The notes: generated from the sequence alone by a model not told the origin. A stretch of 64,000 nucleotides of DNA from G963676655 sp963676655 (GCA_963676655.2 CAXXKX010000004.1:372001-436000); one strand, 5' to 3'. Counted from the stretch's first letter, positions 25,944 to 33,451 are shown. A program made the numbers and translations.

Positions 25944-26810
25944 ATGAAATTAATATCAATAATAACTGTTTGCATTATTATGTTTCTCGCCGGAGGATGC
26001 AGTAACAAGAAGAAATTCTTAGAAGCCGATTTTGAAGCTACGGTTGACAAAGCACATAAGACAAACAACCCGGAATTGATATTATCATATCTGGCAAATA
26101 CTTCAGAAATACCAGATATTTCAAAAGCTAATGCCTGTATTCAAATTGGAATTATCTTCATTAAAAATAAAAATAATGAAGACGCTGAACAATATTTCAA
26201 AAAGGCCCTAATTTTAGTCGACTCAAAAGTTGGTGATATGCCTGCTCTGATAAGATGTACGGCATTGCTTCAACTTGCCAGAATTGATACTAGAAAAGAA
26301 CGTTATTTAAAAAGTAAGTTTAACTACGAAAAATTACTAGAGGAATGCACAAAACATCCTGATTTATCCAAAAAGTTTAATATCTCAAAAATTTACCAGG
26401 AATTGTCTTCCGTGTATTGCGCATTAAAAGATTACAAAACCCAATATGAATTGTTAAATAGAGCTTTACAAGAAAAAAATGCAACAAACATAAAAAACGA
26501 CACGGAAGCAGCATTAATTTATGCTTTAATGTCTGATTGCTGCAATAACCTTGCTAAATATCAAAATGCAGTAATGTGGGGAAAAAAGTCTCTTGAAACT
26601 TTTAAACAAGAAGGGAAGATATACCCTATTGCAATATCTTATTATAATATAGCGCAAGGATTGCATGGCATGAAGAAAAATAGTGAAGCAATTAACGCAA
26701 TCAAAGCGTCAGTAGAATATTCATCAAAATACAATCAAGGTAGTAATAAATGTTTCAAAAATGCCTCTCAGCTCCTAAAAAAATGGAGTATGGAGTCAGA
26801 GAGGCAGTAG
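25944..26810 (+). CDS. TPR lipoprotein (module D)
   Basis: The 288-residue product (ATG 25944; an ATG at 25935 adds three residues) begins with a lipoprotein signal MKLISIITVCIIMFLAGGC with the lipobox AGGC. The rest is TPR-like: ACIQIGIIFIKNKNNEDAEQYFKKALIL, IYQELSSVYCALKDYKTQYELLNRALQ, AALIYALMSDCCNNLAKYQNAVMWGKKSLE, ISYYNIAQGLHGMKKNSEAINAIKAS. AT-rich. It converges on the helical gene at 26826, 15 bp away, repeating the arrangement seen three times at 18-22 kb. It is predicted to be membrane-anchored on the periplasmic side. Confidence 0.7.
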   Translation: MKLISIITVCIIMFLAGGCSNKKKFLEADFEATVDKAHKTNNPELILSYLANTSEIPDISKANACIQIGIIFIKNKNNEDAEQYFKKALILVDSKVGDMPALIRCTALLQLARIDTRKERYLKSKFNYEKLLEECTKHPDLSKKFNISKIYQELSSVYCALKDYKTQYELLNRALQEKNATNIKNDTEAALIYALMSDCCNNLAKYQNAVMWGKKSLETFKQEGKIYPIAISYYNIAQGLHGMKKNSEAINAIKASVEYSSKYNQGSNKCFKNASQLLKKWSMESERQ

Positions 26811-26825
26811 AAGTCCCAATAAAAA

Positions 26826-27407
26826 TCATTTTTTAGATTTAAAAATAATATCAAGCTTTTGATTAATATCTAACTCAGTATTCATTTCAGCTGAATCATT
26901 TACATCATCCATATATTTCTTGGTATGCTTATTTGCCTGCTTGGCCTCCAGCTTCTGAATATTTTTGAGTTCTTTCTCCCAGCTCTCGGCCCGGAGTTTG
27001 GCTGCTTGAATGACGCCCCCGGCTCCTTTGAAGACATCGACAACCATGTCAACGTAATCGCTGATGCCTATCGGGGCCAGTTTGGCCAGTTTGCCGCCCA
27101 GCTCGATAAATATTTTCATGTCCTCGTAACTCTTCGCAAATTCTTCACGCAACTCTTTCGGGCTCATTTTTGCCTTCTGTGTATGTCGTACCCGTTCGAT
27201 ACTGTTCCCGGCTTTGTAGAGCAAATGAATCACTTCTCCGGCGTTTACCAGTTGATCAATATATCCCAGGCATTTTGACGTTTTCTGGAAAAATTCATAA
27301 TATCTGTCTGCAAACTTGATAAACTTGCTTTTTGACTTTAAAAAAGCTTCCCATTCCCCGATCGAGAATTTCCCTTTGGTTGATGAAGCGTAGCCGCCAA
27401 ACTTCAA
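26826..27407 (-). CDS. All-helical island protein, C-terminal frame (module D)
   Basis: A 193-residue helical protein with no recognised domain. Its start would be TTG at 27407, preceded by AAGGGG at a spacing of 6, and overlapping the stop (TGA) of the frame at 27404-27586. The region KLAKLAPIGISDYVDMVVDVFKGAGGVI aligns in position and spacing with KFSNKLPPGMRDYYEFIFTVAENTDKMA of the module C protein, suggesting distant homology. Losing one AT unit from the (AT)6 tract at 27421-27432 would join this frame to the upstream one without a stop. Most likely this is the larger part of one gene that is out of frame in this genome. Confidence 0.55.
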   Translation of the reverse strand: MKFGGYASSTKGKFSIGEWEAFLKSKSKFIKFADRYYEFFQKTSKCLGYIDQLVNAGEVIHLLYKAGNSIERVRHTQKAKMSPKELREEFAKSYEDMKIFIELGGKLAKLAPIGISDYVDMVVDVFKGAGGVIQAAKLRAESWEKELKNIQKLEAKQANKHTKKYMDDVNDSAEMNTELDINQKLDIIFKSKK

Positions 27408-27586
27408 CGGACACCCCTTGATATATATATATGCTCATAAATTCTACGCGCCCGTTCGTATTTTTTTCTCTCGATCAGGAACTTTAACCGGTTCAAAACC
27501 GTAGAGGAATATTTCAAGCCTTCAATTGCGTCTTTGGTTAAGTCCATTCTGTCCTTGAAATCGTCATAGTCAAAATGGTCTATCAC
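27404..27586 (-). CDS. N-terminal frame of the split helical island gene (module D)
   Basis: Reads IDHFDYDDFKDRMDLTKDAIEGLKYSSTVLNRLKFLIERKKYERARRIYEHIY and stops just after the (AT)6 tract. The first usable start is GTG at 27586, but the frame stays open to 27637 (LKPKFKKITGPKHLSNK...) where a CTT codon sits 7 nt after a strong GAGGAG (27645-27650). So the natural start may lie at 27637 and be non-canonical or mutated. Fused to the next frame it would give a protein of about 270 residues, comparable with the 334-residue paralogue. Confidence 0.45.
   Translation of the reverse strand: MIDHFDYDDFKDRMDLTKDAIEGLKYSSTVLNRLKFLIERKKYERARRIYEHIYISRGVR
27421..27432 (-). repeat. (AT)6 dinucleotide tract at the junction of two frames
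   Basis: Twelve bases of perfect AT repeat. With (AT)5 the frames at 27404-27586 and 26826-27407 become one uninterrupted reading frame (...YEHIYIKGCPLKFGGYAS...). Confidence 0.8.
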
Positions 27587-27655
27587 TTTATTTGAAAGAT
27601 GTTTGGGACCAGTTATTTTTTTAAATTTCGGTTTAAGTTATGCTCTCCTCTAAAT

Positions 27656-27681
27656 AAAAAAATGTTTCTGGAAACATTTTT
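27656..27681 (-). terminator. Bidirectional terminator-like hairpin
   Basis: The stem AAAAATGTTTC/GAAACATTTTT (27658-27668 with 27671-27681) is followed on the - strand by TTTTTTTATTT. It separates the membrane-protein gene (27731-28495) from the split helical gene. Confidence 0.65.
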
Positions 27682-27730
27682 CCAAATCATCTGAATGAAT
27701 CTTGAAAATGCACTCTGGATTCTATTCTTA

Positions 27731-28495
27731 TCAAAATGTTTGCTTACAATGAATGTTTCTATCCGGCACTTGATCCCGAGGATATTTACTTTTTTCCCAT
27801 TGCAAACTACTTCCAATATTACTTAAAGGTAAACTACCATCTACTTCCCTTCTTTCAAAACTCTTTAAATTTTGCCTTGGTATCACACTGACCTCAGGGA
27901 ACCATTTTTGCCGTTTGAATTGCTTTTGTACCTGATCTTCACTCAAACGAGTATATTTCCCTTGATGTTTCATTCCATATACAGTCAGGGCCATGCGTTC
28001 ACCACGCAGGGGATATGGTTCAACGATTATGATTGTTTTAGGATCATTTTGAATTTCAGTTGACGTATTATTCATATTAAACAGCAACAATTTTCCCTTG
28101 CGCTGATATAAAAGCTTTCTGATGTAATTAATTGATGCTGGAGCAGGAGCTAAATAATCATTGTCGGTCCAATATTGTGATTGGGTCCTGGCTTCAACCG
28201 TATTAAAATGCTCCCAGTCAGGAATATATCGGAGATAATATTTTTTTTCATTATCTGTCAGTTGGTCATAGGCATTTACCGCACGGACATATTGTCCAAA
28301 TATGTTCCTGCAAGTAATGTTGTTAATATGCGCTATATTCTTAGATCCCGCATAGATTATAAGACCTAAAACATAATCTAGCAAACAGATAATAAATAGT
28401 AGAACTACGGCTTTGATCTTTCCTCGATGTGATAATTTTTTTGTGAGAATAAAAAAAAGTTTTTGGCATATTTTTTTCACTATGCAGTCCACCAA
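27731..28495 (-). CDS. Membrane-anchored protein of unknown function
   Basis: The 254-residue product has one strong membrane segment near the N-terminus (AVVLLFIICLLDYVLGLIIYAG, about 29-50) and a mixed soluble domain with many Tyr and Trp residues (YYLRYIPDWEHF, TQSQYWTDNDYLAPAPASINYIRKLLYQRKGKLLLFNM). No family was recognised. The start is TTG or GTG at 28495/28492 without a ribosome-binding site, 15 bp after the stop of the cysteine-protein gene, so translation may be coupled. Position suggests a partner or immunity protein for that gene; this is inference. Confidence 0.5.
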   Translation of the reverse strand: MVDCIVKKICQKLFFILTKKLSHRGKIKAVVLLFIICLLDYVLGLIIYAGSKNIAHINNITCRNIFGQYVRAVNAYDQLTDNEKKYYLRYIPDWEHFNTVEARTQSQYWTDNDYLAPAPASINYIRKLLYQRKGKLLLFNMNNTSTEIQNDPKTIIIVEPYPLRGERMALTVYGMKHQGKYTRLSEDQVQKQFKRQKWFPEVSVIPRQNLKSFERREVDGSLPLSNIGSSLQWEKSKYPRDQVPDRNIHCKQTF

Positions 28496-28510
28496 TTTAG
28501 TATGAAACGA

Positions 28511-29338
28511 TTAATCATAAGGCAAACTCTTTGAATCTGGAATATAATCGTGCCGAAGTCCACTATCATTATTGTTATATGTTTTTTTTGAGTATATATG
28601 TCGACCTCCAGATGGCCATGGATCAATAATAATACGTTTATTCATTCCTGCACGCCTGAATTCTATCCAATTGTGTTGTCCCCAATCTGAAAACCAACCT
28701 AGAGTATATTTCCAAGTCATAATAAATGAGTTTTTATCTTCTTTCATAGCTTTATGTATTATGTCACTACAGCCATTTTGTATTGCCTCTGCCCAACCTT
28801 TGTCTCCGCATTGCACTTCTCCTTTACGGAACCAGCTATGTATATTCCCCATGTTTCCACCCACAGGAAGCCTATTGTAAACTTCAATTCCCTCTTTAAG
28901 CTTATGATATACCGTATCAACAATTGCATCAACCAAATCATTTGCTTGCTTTTTGGCATCATCCGGACGAATTAATACGAAGCCTTTAGAATTGTTAACC
29001 CTTTCTTTAAGTATGAACGATTCCTTTGGTATAAGCTCATAAAATTTTTCTCTTAGAAGCTTAACCTGTCGCTTCTTCCAAATCAACAAAATTCTGTTCG
29101 CCCATTTGAGATACAGTTCCTGATTCTTTTTGGGGACGTCCAGGCTTAGCGTTCTTGCGGTTTCATTATATTGACGATACTTATTCTGTAATATAGTAGA
29201 ACTATGGTTCCTCTGCTTTTCCATCCGCATTATTTCATCATGCAACTGTTTTAGTTTTCTTCTTTTTTCCTGGATATTACGTTGCACTTCAAGCCATTCT
29301 GATGAATTCTTAAAAGATCCCAAATTTAGTTTTTCCAT
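28511..29338 (-). CDS. Coiled-coil protein with transglutaminase-like Cys-His-Asp domain
   Basis: The 275-residue product begins with a charged coiled coil (about 10-100) and has a C-terminal domain with Cys177 (VQCGDKGWAEAI), His222 (GQHNWIEF) and Asp239 (IIIDPWPSGG). The spacing (45 and 17 residues) and the H-x-W-x-E and DPW contexts match the papain-fold transglutaminase-like superfamily. Such domains act as proteases, transglutaminases or deamidases and are used as effector domains in polymorphic toxins. No signal peptide. AAGGA lies 8 nt before the ATG. AT-rich; part of the - strand operon beginning at 30158. Confidence 0.55.
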   Translation of the reverse strand: MEKLNLGSFKNSSEWLEVQRNIQEKRRKLKQLHDEIMRMEKQRNHSSTILQNKYRQYNETARTLSLDVPKKNQELYLKWANRILLIWKKRQVKLLREKFYELIPKESFILKERVNNSKGFVLIRPDDAKKQANDLVDAIVDTVYHKLKEGIEVYNRLPVGGNMGNIHSWFRKGEVQCGDKGWAEAIQNGCSDIIHKAMKEDKNSFIMTWKYTLGWFSDWGQHNWIEFRRAGMNKRIIIDPWPSGGRHIYSKKTYNNNDSGLRHDYIPDSKSLPYD

Positions 29339-29371
29339 CTTGATATTCCTTATATTTATAATACACTATTA

Positions 29372-29680
29372 TTATATGATTTCCATCTCTGAAAGGCATT
29401 TTTTGAAACAATCTTTCACCATATTAGCCACTTCCGGCGAGTCTTCGATATAATTCAGCCGGGTTATCGAAGTCACAGCAGATCCGACCGTAAAAGCAAT
29501 ATCTTCACCGCTTTCAAGAATTGTCAAAAGCTGTCCAGTCAGGTGCAGCGATTGCGAAGTTACCCCGTCGTATATCGCATAGTTTTTTGCCAGTTCAATA
29601 AAAGAGTCTCGGTACTTTCCGTATTCCAGCGAGTCAGCCGGATAGAATTTTTGTAAAATAGCATCATAATCAAATAACAT
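29372..29680 (-). CDS. Small protein of unknown function in the phage-like operon
   Basis: With the ATG at 29680 (CAGGAG 6 nt upstream) the product has 102 residues (MLFDYDAILQKFYPADSLEYGKYRDSFIELAKNYAIYDG...). It is helical and acidic, with no signal peptide and no family recognised. It lies 55 bp after the tail-completion-like gene and 33 bp before the coiled-coil/Cys-His-Asp gene. Confidence 0.55.
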   Translation of the reverse strand: MLFDYDAILQKFYPADSLEYGKYRDSFIELAKNYAIYDGVTSQSLHLTGQLLTILESGEDIAFTVGSAVTSITRLNYIEDSPEVANMVKDCFKKCLSEMEII

Positions 29681-29735
29681 TTTTATCTCCTGAAACTGAC
29701 ATTGCGGCACAATCATGTCCGCAACAATATTGTTT

Positions 29736-30158
29736 TTATACTTGAAAATAGATTTCAGCGGTCATCTTGAAATTGAATATTCCATCTTGTTTACGCAGTT
29801 CATCTATCAACTTGAATTCGAGTTTATCGAGTTTACCTTCCGTGAAAGCCGCGTCAGCCACGGCCTTCCCGTTTGGCGGTTGCAGTGCGGAATAAACCAC
29901 ATCGGCATAATCTTCGCAGTTTTCGCCATCAGTGTCGACTTTTTCCTCAGTTTGAATAAACAGTTCAAGTTCCGCGGACATCGGTTTAGGCAGTGGCGGA
30001 AATAATGCTTTGCCTGGATTGCAGGTTACCACTACCCGGGGAAAGACTGCGTGAGTCGGAGCGTCTTTACCTCGAATGACCGCTACGCTTTCCAGTCCGA
30101 TTTGTGCGGCGAGAACGCTGATTACCGCGTTCTCGACATTTCTGGTTATTCCAATCAT
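29736..30158 (-). CDS. Phage tail-completion-like protein
   Basis: The 140-residue protein has the layout of small phage minor tail/neck proteins: an N-terminal helix (MIGITRNVENAVISVLAAQIG), a strand containing a Pro-Arg turn (FPRVVVTCNPGK), a central (ELELFIQTEEK) strand, and a C-terminal beta-strand (GIFNFKMTAEIYFQV). The assignment is by pattern and by the nearby capsid genes. It has a very strong ribosome-binding site (AAGGAGGTG, 4-6 nt upstream). It is the first gene of a - strand unit that runs through 26826. Confidence 0.45.
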   Translation of the reverse strand: MIGITRNVENAVISVLAAQIGLESVAVIRGKDAPTHAVFPRVVVTCNPGKALFPPLPKPMSAELELFIQTEEKVDTDGENCEDYADVVYSALQPPNGKAVADAAFTEGKLDKLEFKLIDELRKQDGIFNFKMTAEIYFQV

Positions 30159-30328
30159 TTCACACCTCCTTCAACGCTTGTTGAATCCACATTTCTGATG
30201 CTTACGGAAACGTTAAAACGTTTCCCGGTAATTGATGTTGAACTGAACATTTCAATTCCTTTCCCGGCTACTGCCGTGTTCGTTTAATAAAAAAGCCTGC
30301 CGAAGCACAACAAACGCCTCGAAAAAAA

Positions 30329-30359
30329 CAAGTCTTTGCTGATAGAAAAAGTGTCAACC
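30329..30359 (-). promoter_or_regulatory. Second copy of the 31-bp shared motif
   Basis: The - strand reads GGTTGACACTTTTTCTATCA and ends ACTTG. It matches about 25 of 31 bases of the motif at 25625-25655 and lies 171 bp upstream of the tail-completion-like gene on the same strand. Confidence 0.4.
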
Positions 30360-30365
30360 AGTGGG

Positions 30366-30455
30366 AATTATGAATTATGAATTACGAATTACGAATTAGA
30401 AATGAAGATGAGAACAGAGGCGAAGCCGGAGAGGCCAGCGGCACGCTGGAGCATG
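30366..30455 (+). repeat. Heptamer tandem repeat plus interspersed repeat, family 2, copy 2
   Basis: Five copies of AATTAYG (last one AATTAGA, 30366-30400) are followed by GAGGCGAAGCCGGAGAGGCC and a CCAGCG/CGCTGG hairpin (30435-30449). The order matches the - strand copy at 23680-23750. Confidence 0.55.
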
Positions 30456-30486
30456 TAACTGCCCGGAGAATATCTTTTTGATTTCA

Positions 30487-30607
30487 TTTTGGAATGCGGT
30501 TAGATTTAACCGCTTTGCTGTGGAATTCGCCGATCAAAAAAGTTTATCCTTGGCAAGATTTTGCCATCGCTGAACGGTCCGGTGTTAGCGGTCGCAACAA
30601 AGTTGCG
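30487..30607 (+). repeat. REP-like element (half REPIN), copy 2
   Basis: Starts TTTTGGAATGCGG and forms the hairpin GCGGTTA-GATT-TAACCGC (30496-30513), followed by TGGCAA/TTGCCA (30551-30566) and CGCAAC/GTTGCG (30593-30607). The order and sequences parallel the element at 33528-33696, but the second terminal copy is missing. Confidence 0.7.
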
Positions 30608-30610
30608 AAA

Positions 30611-30708
30611 CATCTATGGAAATAGCAATATGTGCTTTGTAGATTTTGGTTATCTATGTAAATAGCAATATGTGTAAATAGCAATATGTGCTTTGTAGAT
30701 TTTGGTTA
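30611..30708 (+). repeat. Tandem direct repeats
   Basis: AAATAGCAATATGTG occurs at 30620-30634, 30660-30674 and 30676-30690; CTTTGTAGATTTTGGTTA follows the first and third copies (30635-30652 and 30691-30708). These lie in the 739-bp gene-free stretch 30159-30897. The remainder of that stretch (30709-30897) shows only the ribosome-binding site of the next gene. Confidence 0.75.
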
Positions 30709-30897
30709 AGGTGTTTATTAGTAATTTTTTATAAATTATGAATAGTCGGTCTGAATAGTCGGGCTGGGTGATATTAATTTAACGTTTGCTTGCATTTTAC
30801 ATCAATCTACTGGAAAATATGTAGGGAGGTTTATTGTAAATTAATGTTTTCGGGATTATGTTTTATGAAATAGATTGTTAATTCAGGAGTAGATAAT

Positions 30898-31965
30898 ATG
30901 AAGACTGCCGTTGTGACCGGGGCCGCCGGGCTTATCGGAGCGGAAACCGTACGTTTCCTGCATGAAAAAGGTTTTATGATTGCCGGAATCGATAACAATA
31001 TGCGGAAATCTTTTTTCGGGGATGAGGCTTCGACCGAATGGCAGCGGAAAAAACTTGAAGAAACACTCCCCAATTATCGACATCACAGTGTCGATATCCG
31101 GTCGGCGGAGGATGTTGAAGCGTTGTTCCAGCAACACGGTGCGGATATTGAACTGGTCGTCCATACTGCCGCGCAGCCTTCGCATGACTGGGCCGCCAAG
31201 GACCCGATCATGGATTTTACCGTTAACGCCAACGGTACGCTGGTTATGCTGGAAGCAACCCGGAAATACGCTCCGGAAGCCGTTTTTATTTATACTTCCA
31301 CCAATAAAGTTTACGGCGATACGCCGAACGAATTGCCATTGGTCGAACTGGAAACCCGCTGGGAAGTCGATCCTGCGCATCCGTATGCCAAAGACGGCAT
31401 TGACGAATCGATGAGCATTGACCAGTGCAAGCACTCACTTTTCGGCGCTTCGAAAGCCGCCGCCGATTTGCTGGTTCAGGAATATGGCCGCTATTTCGGA
31501 ATGAATACCGGGGTTTTTCGCGGCGGCTGTCTGACCGGTCCCGGTCATTCCGGAACTGAATTGCACGGTTTTCTTGCTTACCTTATGAAGTGCGCGGTAA
31601 GCCGCAGGCCTTACACCATTTTCGGTTACAAAGGCAAGCAGGTTCGCGATAATATCCACAGTTACGATCTGGTCAACATGTTCTGGCACTTTTACAACGC
31701 GCCGCGGCCGGGTGAAGTTTACAATGCCGGGGGCAGCCGCCACAGCAACTGTTCCATGCAGGAAGCTATCGCCAAATGTGAGGAATTGACCAGTAATAAG
31801 ATGAATATTGTCTTTGACGAGAATAACCGGATCGGCGACCATATCTGGTATATCAGCGACGTCGGTAAATTCAAATCACATTTTCCGCAGTGGCAGTATA
31901 AATATTCGATCGACGATATCTTCTCTCAGATATACCGGGCCATGTGTGAACGTTCAGAACCGTGA
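30898..31965 (+). CDS. CDP-paratose 2-epimerase-like NAD-dependent epimerase
   Basis: The 355-residue extended SDR protein has the NAD motif TGAAGLIG (8-15) and the active-site region TSTNKVYGD. The block SIDQCKHSLFGASKAAADLLVQEYGRYFGMNTGVFRGGCLTGP, with FGYKGKQVRDNIHS after it, is typical of CDP-paratose/CDP-tyvelose 2-epimerases and their relatives. It would interconvert nucleotide-linked sugars for surface glycans. AGGAG lies 7 nt before the ATG. The methyltransferase gene follows after 3 bp, so the two form an operon. Confidence 0.85.
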   Translation: MKTAVVTGAAGLIGAETVRFLHEKGFMIAGIDNNMRKSFFGDEASTEWQRKKLEETLPNYRHHSVDIRSAEDVEALFQQHGADIELVVHTAAQPSHDWAAKDPIMDFTVNANGTLVMLEATRKYAPEAVFIYTSTNKVYGDTPNELPLVELETRWEVDPAHPYAKDGIDESMSIDQCKHSLFGASKAAADLLVQEYGRYFGMNTGVFRGGCLTGPGHSGTELHGFLAYLMKCAVSRRPYTIFGYKGKQVRDNIHSYDLVNMFWHFYNAPRPGEVYNAGGSRHSNCSMQEAIAKCEELTSNKMNIVFDENNRIGDHIWYISDVGKFKSHFPQWQYKYSIDDIFSQIYRAMCERSEP

Positions 31966-31968
31966 AGC

Positions 31969-32703
31969 ATGACGATGACCAGTGACAAACGGATAGAAAA
32001 TGAAATAGCCCACGGCAGGTATTTGTTGGAGCAGGGCGCAGGAGATATCTGGAACTGGACCTCTCCGGCTGGAATCCTGCGTTTCAAGCGGCGGGTGAAG
32101 ATGCTTTCCGGCGATCTGCCGGACAATGCCGAAGTTCTGGAACTTGGCTGCGGAACCGGCCTGTTTACCCGGGAATTCGTCAAGCAGGCCATTCAGCTTA
32201 CCGCGATAGATATTTCTCCTGAACTGCTGGCGGAAGCTGAAAAAGAGATTCCTGCTGACAATGTTAATTTCATGGTTGATAATGCCTATTCCATGTCATT
32301 TACCGATGATTCATTTGACGCGGTAATCGGCAGTTCGGTTCTACATCATCTTGATATTGAAAAGGCTCTTTCGGAAATTTACCGGGTACTGCGTCCGGGC
32401 GGCGTTATTCGTTTCACCGAACCTAATATGCTCAATCCGCAGATTGCTTTGCAAAAAAATATTCCCTGGTTGAAAAAACGCCTCGGGGATTCTCCGGATG
32501 AAACCGCGTTTTTCGCCGGGCCGATTAAGCGAATGCTTGTCAAATACGGTTTTCGCAATATTGAGGTAATTCCGTTTGACTTTATTCATCCGGCGATACC
32601 CAAAGCGGTATTGCCGATTGCTTTGCCCTGTTGTTCGCTGGCGGAAAATCTACCCTTGCTGCGCTCAATTGCCGGTTCGCTTTTTATCCGGGCCGGAAAG
32701 TAA
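31969..32703 (+). CDS. Class I SAM-dependent methyltransferase
   Basis: A 244-residue Rossmann methyltransferase: motif I VLELGCGTGLFTREF (about 56-70), motif II LTAIDISPELL, motif IV FDAVIGSSVLHHL and a post-motif HxxVLRPGG-type segment YRVLRPGGVIRFTEPN. The N-terminus (IAHGRYLLEQGAGDIWNW) is the cap seen in sugar- or lipid-methylating enzymes. The substrate is unknown; its coupling to a CDP-sugar epimerase suggests a glycan or glycolipid precursor. The ATG at 31969 is 3 bp after the epimerase stop; an ATG at 31975 is possible. Confidence 0.85.
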   Translation: MTMTSDKRIENEIAHGRYLLEQGAGDIWNWTSPAGILRFKRRVKMLSGDLPDNAEVLELGCGTGLFTREFVKQAIQLTAIDISPELLAEAEKEIPADNVNFMVDNAYSMSFTDDSFDAVIGSSVLHHLDIEKALSEIYRVLRPGGVIRFTEPNMLNPQIALQKNIPWLKKRLGDSPDETAFFAGPIKRMLVKYGFRNIEVIPFDFIHPAIPKAVLPIALPCCSLAENLPLLRSIAGSLFIRAGK

Positions 32704-32780
32704 GACCATATACTTCTTTTGTCTCCATATATAATATCCATTAACTAGTCTGAAGATAGTTTTTATGTTGTTTTTCGCAA

Positions 32781-32810
32781 ATTATTACTCTTGTAATAAT
32801 TATTTATTTT
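32781..32810 (+). terminator. AT-rich terminator after the methyltransferase gene
   Basis: ATTATTAC/GTAATAAT with a TCTT loop (32781-32800) is followed by TATTTATTTT. The stem has few GC pairs, so efficiency is uncertain. Confidence 0.5.
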
Positions 32811-32989
32811 ATGAAAAAATGAACAATATTATTAATATGTTGTCTGTAAAGTGTAGTTAGTTGGTAATCTTTAAGTAAAATAATTGAAAAAGGAACTGAA
32901 TGTCGTGAATCAGGTTGATTATAATGACCTCAACCTGTATAATAGAATATAGAGAGTCTTATGAAAAATCAATAAGCGAGGGCCTTGAA

Positions 32990-33451
32990 ATGAAAAAGCA
33001 AATCACAATCGTACTTATGGTAACTCTTGCTTTGGCTTTAAATGTTATGGCGGAAAATGCGAAAAGCAATAAAGTTAAAAAAGAAGTTATAGCTCAGAAA
33101 ATCTGTCCGGTCATGGGCGGCAAGATCAATAAAAACCTTTATTACGAGTATAAGGGCCATAAAATTTATGTTTGTTGTCAGGGATGTATCGCGACGGTAA
33201 AAAAGGACCCGGAAAAGTATTTGAAAAAGGTTCAGGCGAATATTGCCAAAAACGCGGTAGTTAAACAGACGATTTGCCCGGTCATGGGCGGCAAAATCAA
33301 TAAAAATCTTTATTATGAGTATAAGGGCCATAAAATCTATGTTTGCTGCCAGGGATGTATTGCGGCGGTAAAAAAGAATCCGGAAAAATACTTGAAAAAG
33401 GTTCAGGCGGATATTGCTAAAGCTGCAACCGCCAGCGCTGATACAAAATAA
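32990..33451 (+). CDS. Secreted metal-binding protein with two tandem TRASH/YHS-like domains
   Basis: Start at ATG 32990 (GAGGG 7 nt upstream) gives 153 residues with a signal peptide (MKKQITIVLMVTLALALNVMA). Two almost identical 45-residue units follow, each with ICPVMGGKINKNLYYEYKGH and a VCCQGC cluster. This Cys pattern (C-x2-M...C-C-x2-C) is that of TRASH/YHS heavy-metal-binding domains. Located before CusB/CusA genes, it probably binds Cu(I) or Ag(I) in the periplasm and passes it to the pump. The repeats differ by a few codons only, so the duplication is recent. Confidence 0.8.
   Translation: MKKQITIVLMVTLALALNVMAENAKSNKVKKEVIAQKICPVMGGKINKNLYYEYKGHKIYVCCQGCIATVKKDPEKYLKKVQANIAKNAVVKQTICPVMGGKINKNLYYEYKGHKIYVCCQGCIAAVKKNPEKYLKKVQADIAKAATASADTK

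Noticed and set aside
27613..27816. 67-codon - strand frame overlapping the end of the membrane-protein gene
   Set aside because: It crosses a terminator hairpin and a ribosome-binding site, overlaps another gene in a different frame and has no recognisable features.
22314..30158. Complete prophage
   Set aside because: Only head-like and one tail-like gene were recognised; no terminase, portal, integrase, repressor or lysis genes and no clear att sites.
30611..30708. Possible CRISPR array
   Set aside because: Only two or three short repeats, partly adjacent, no uniform spacers and no cas genes in the window.
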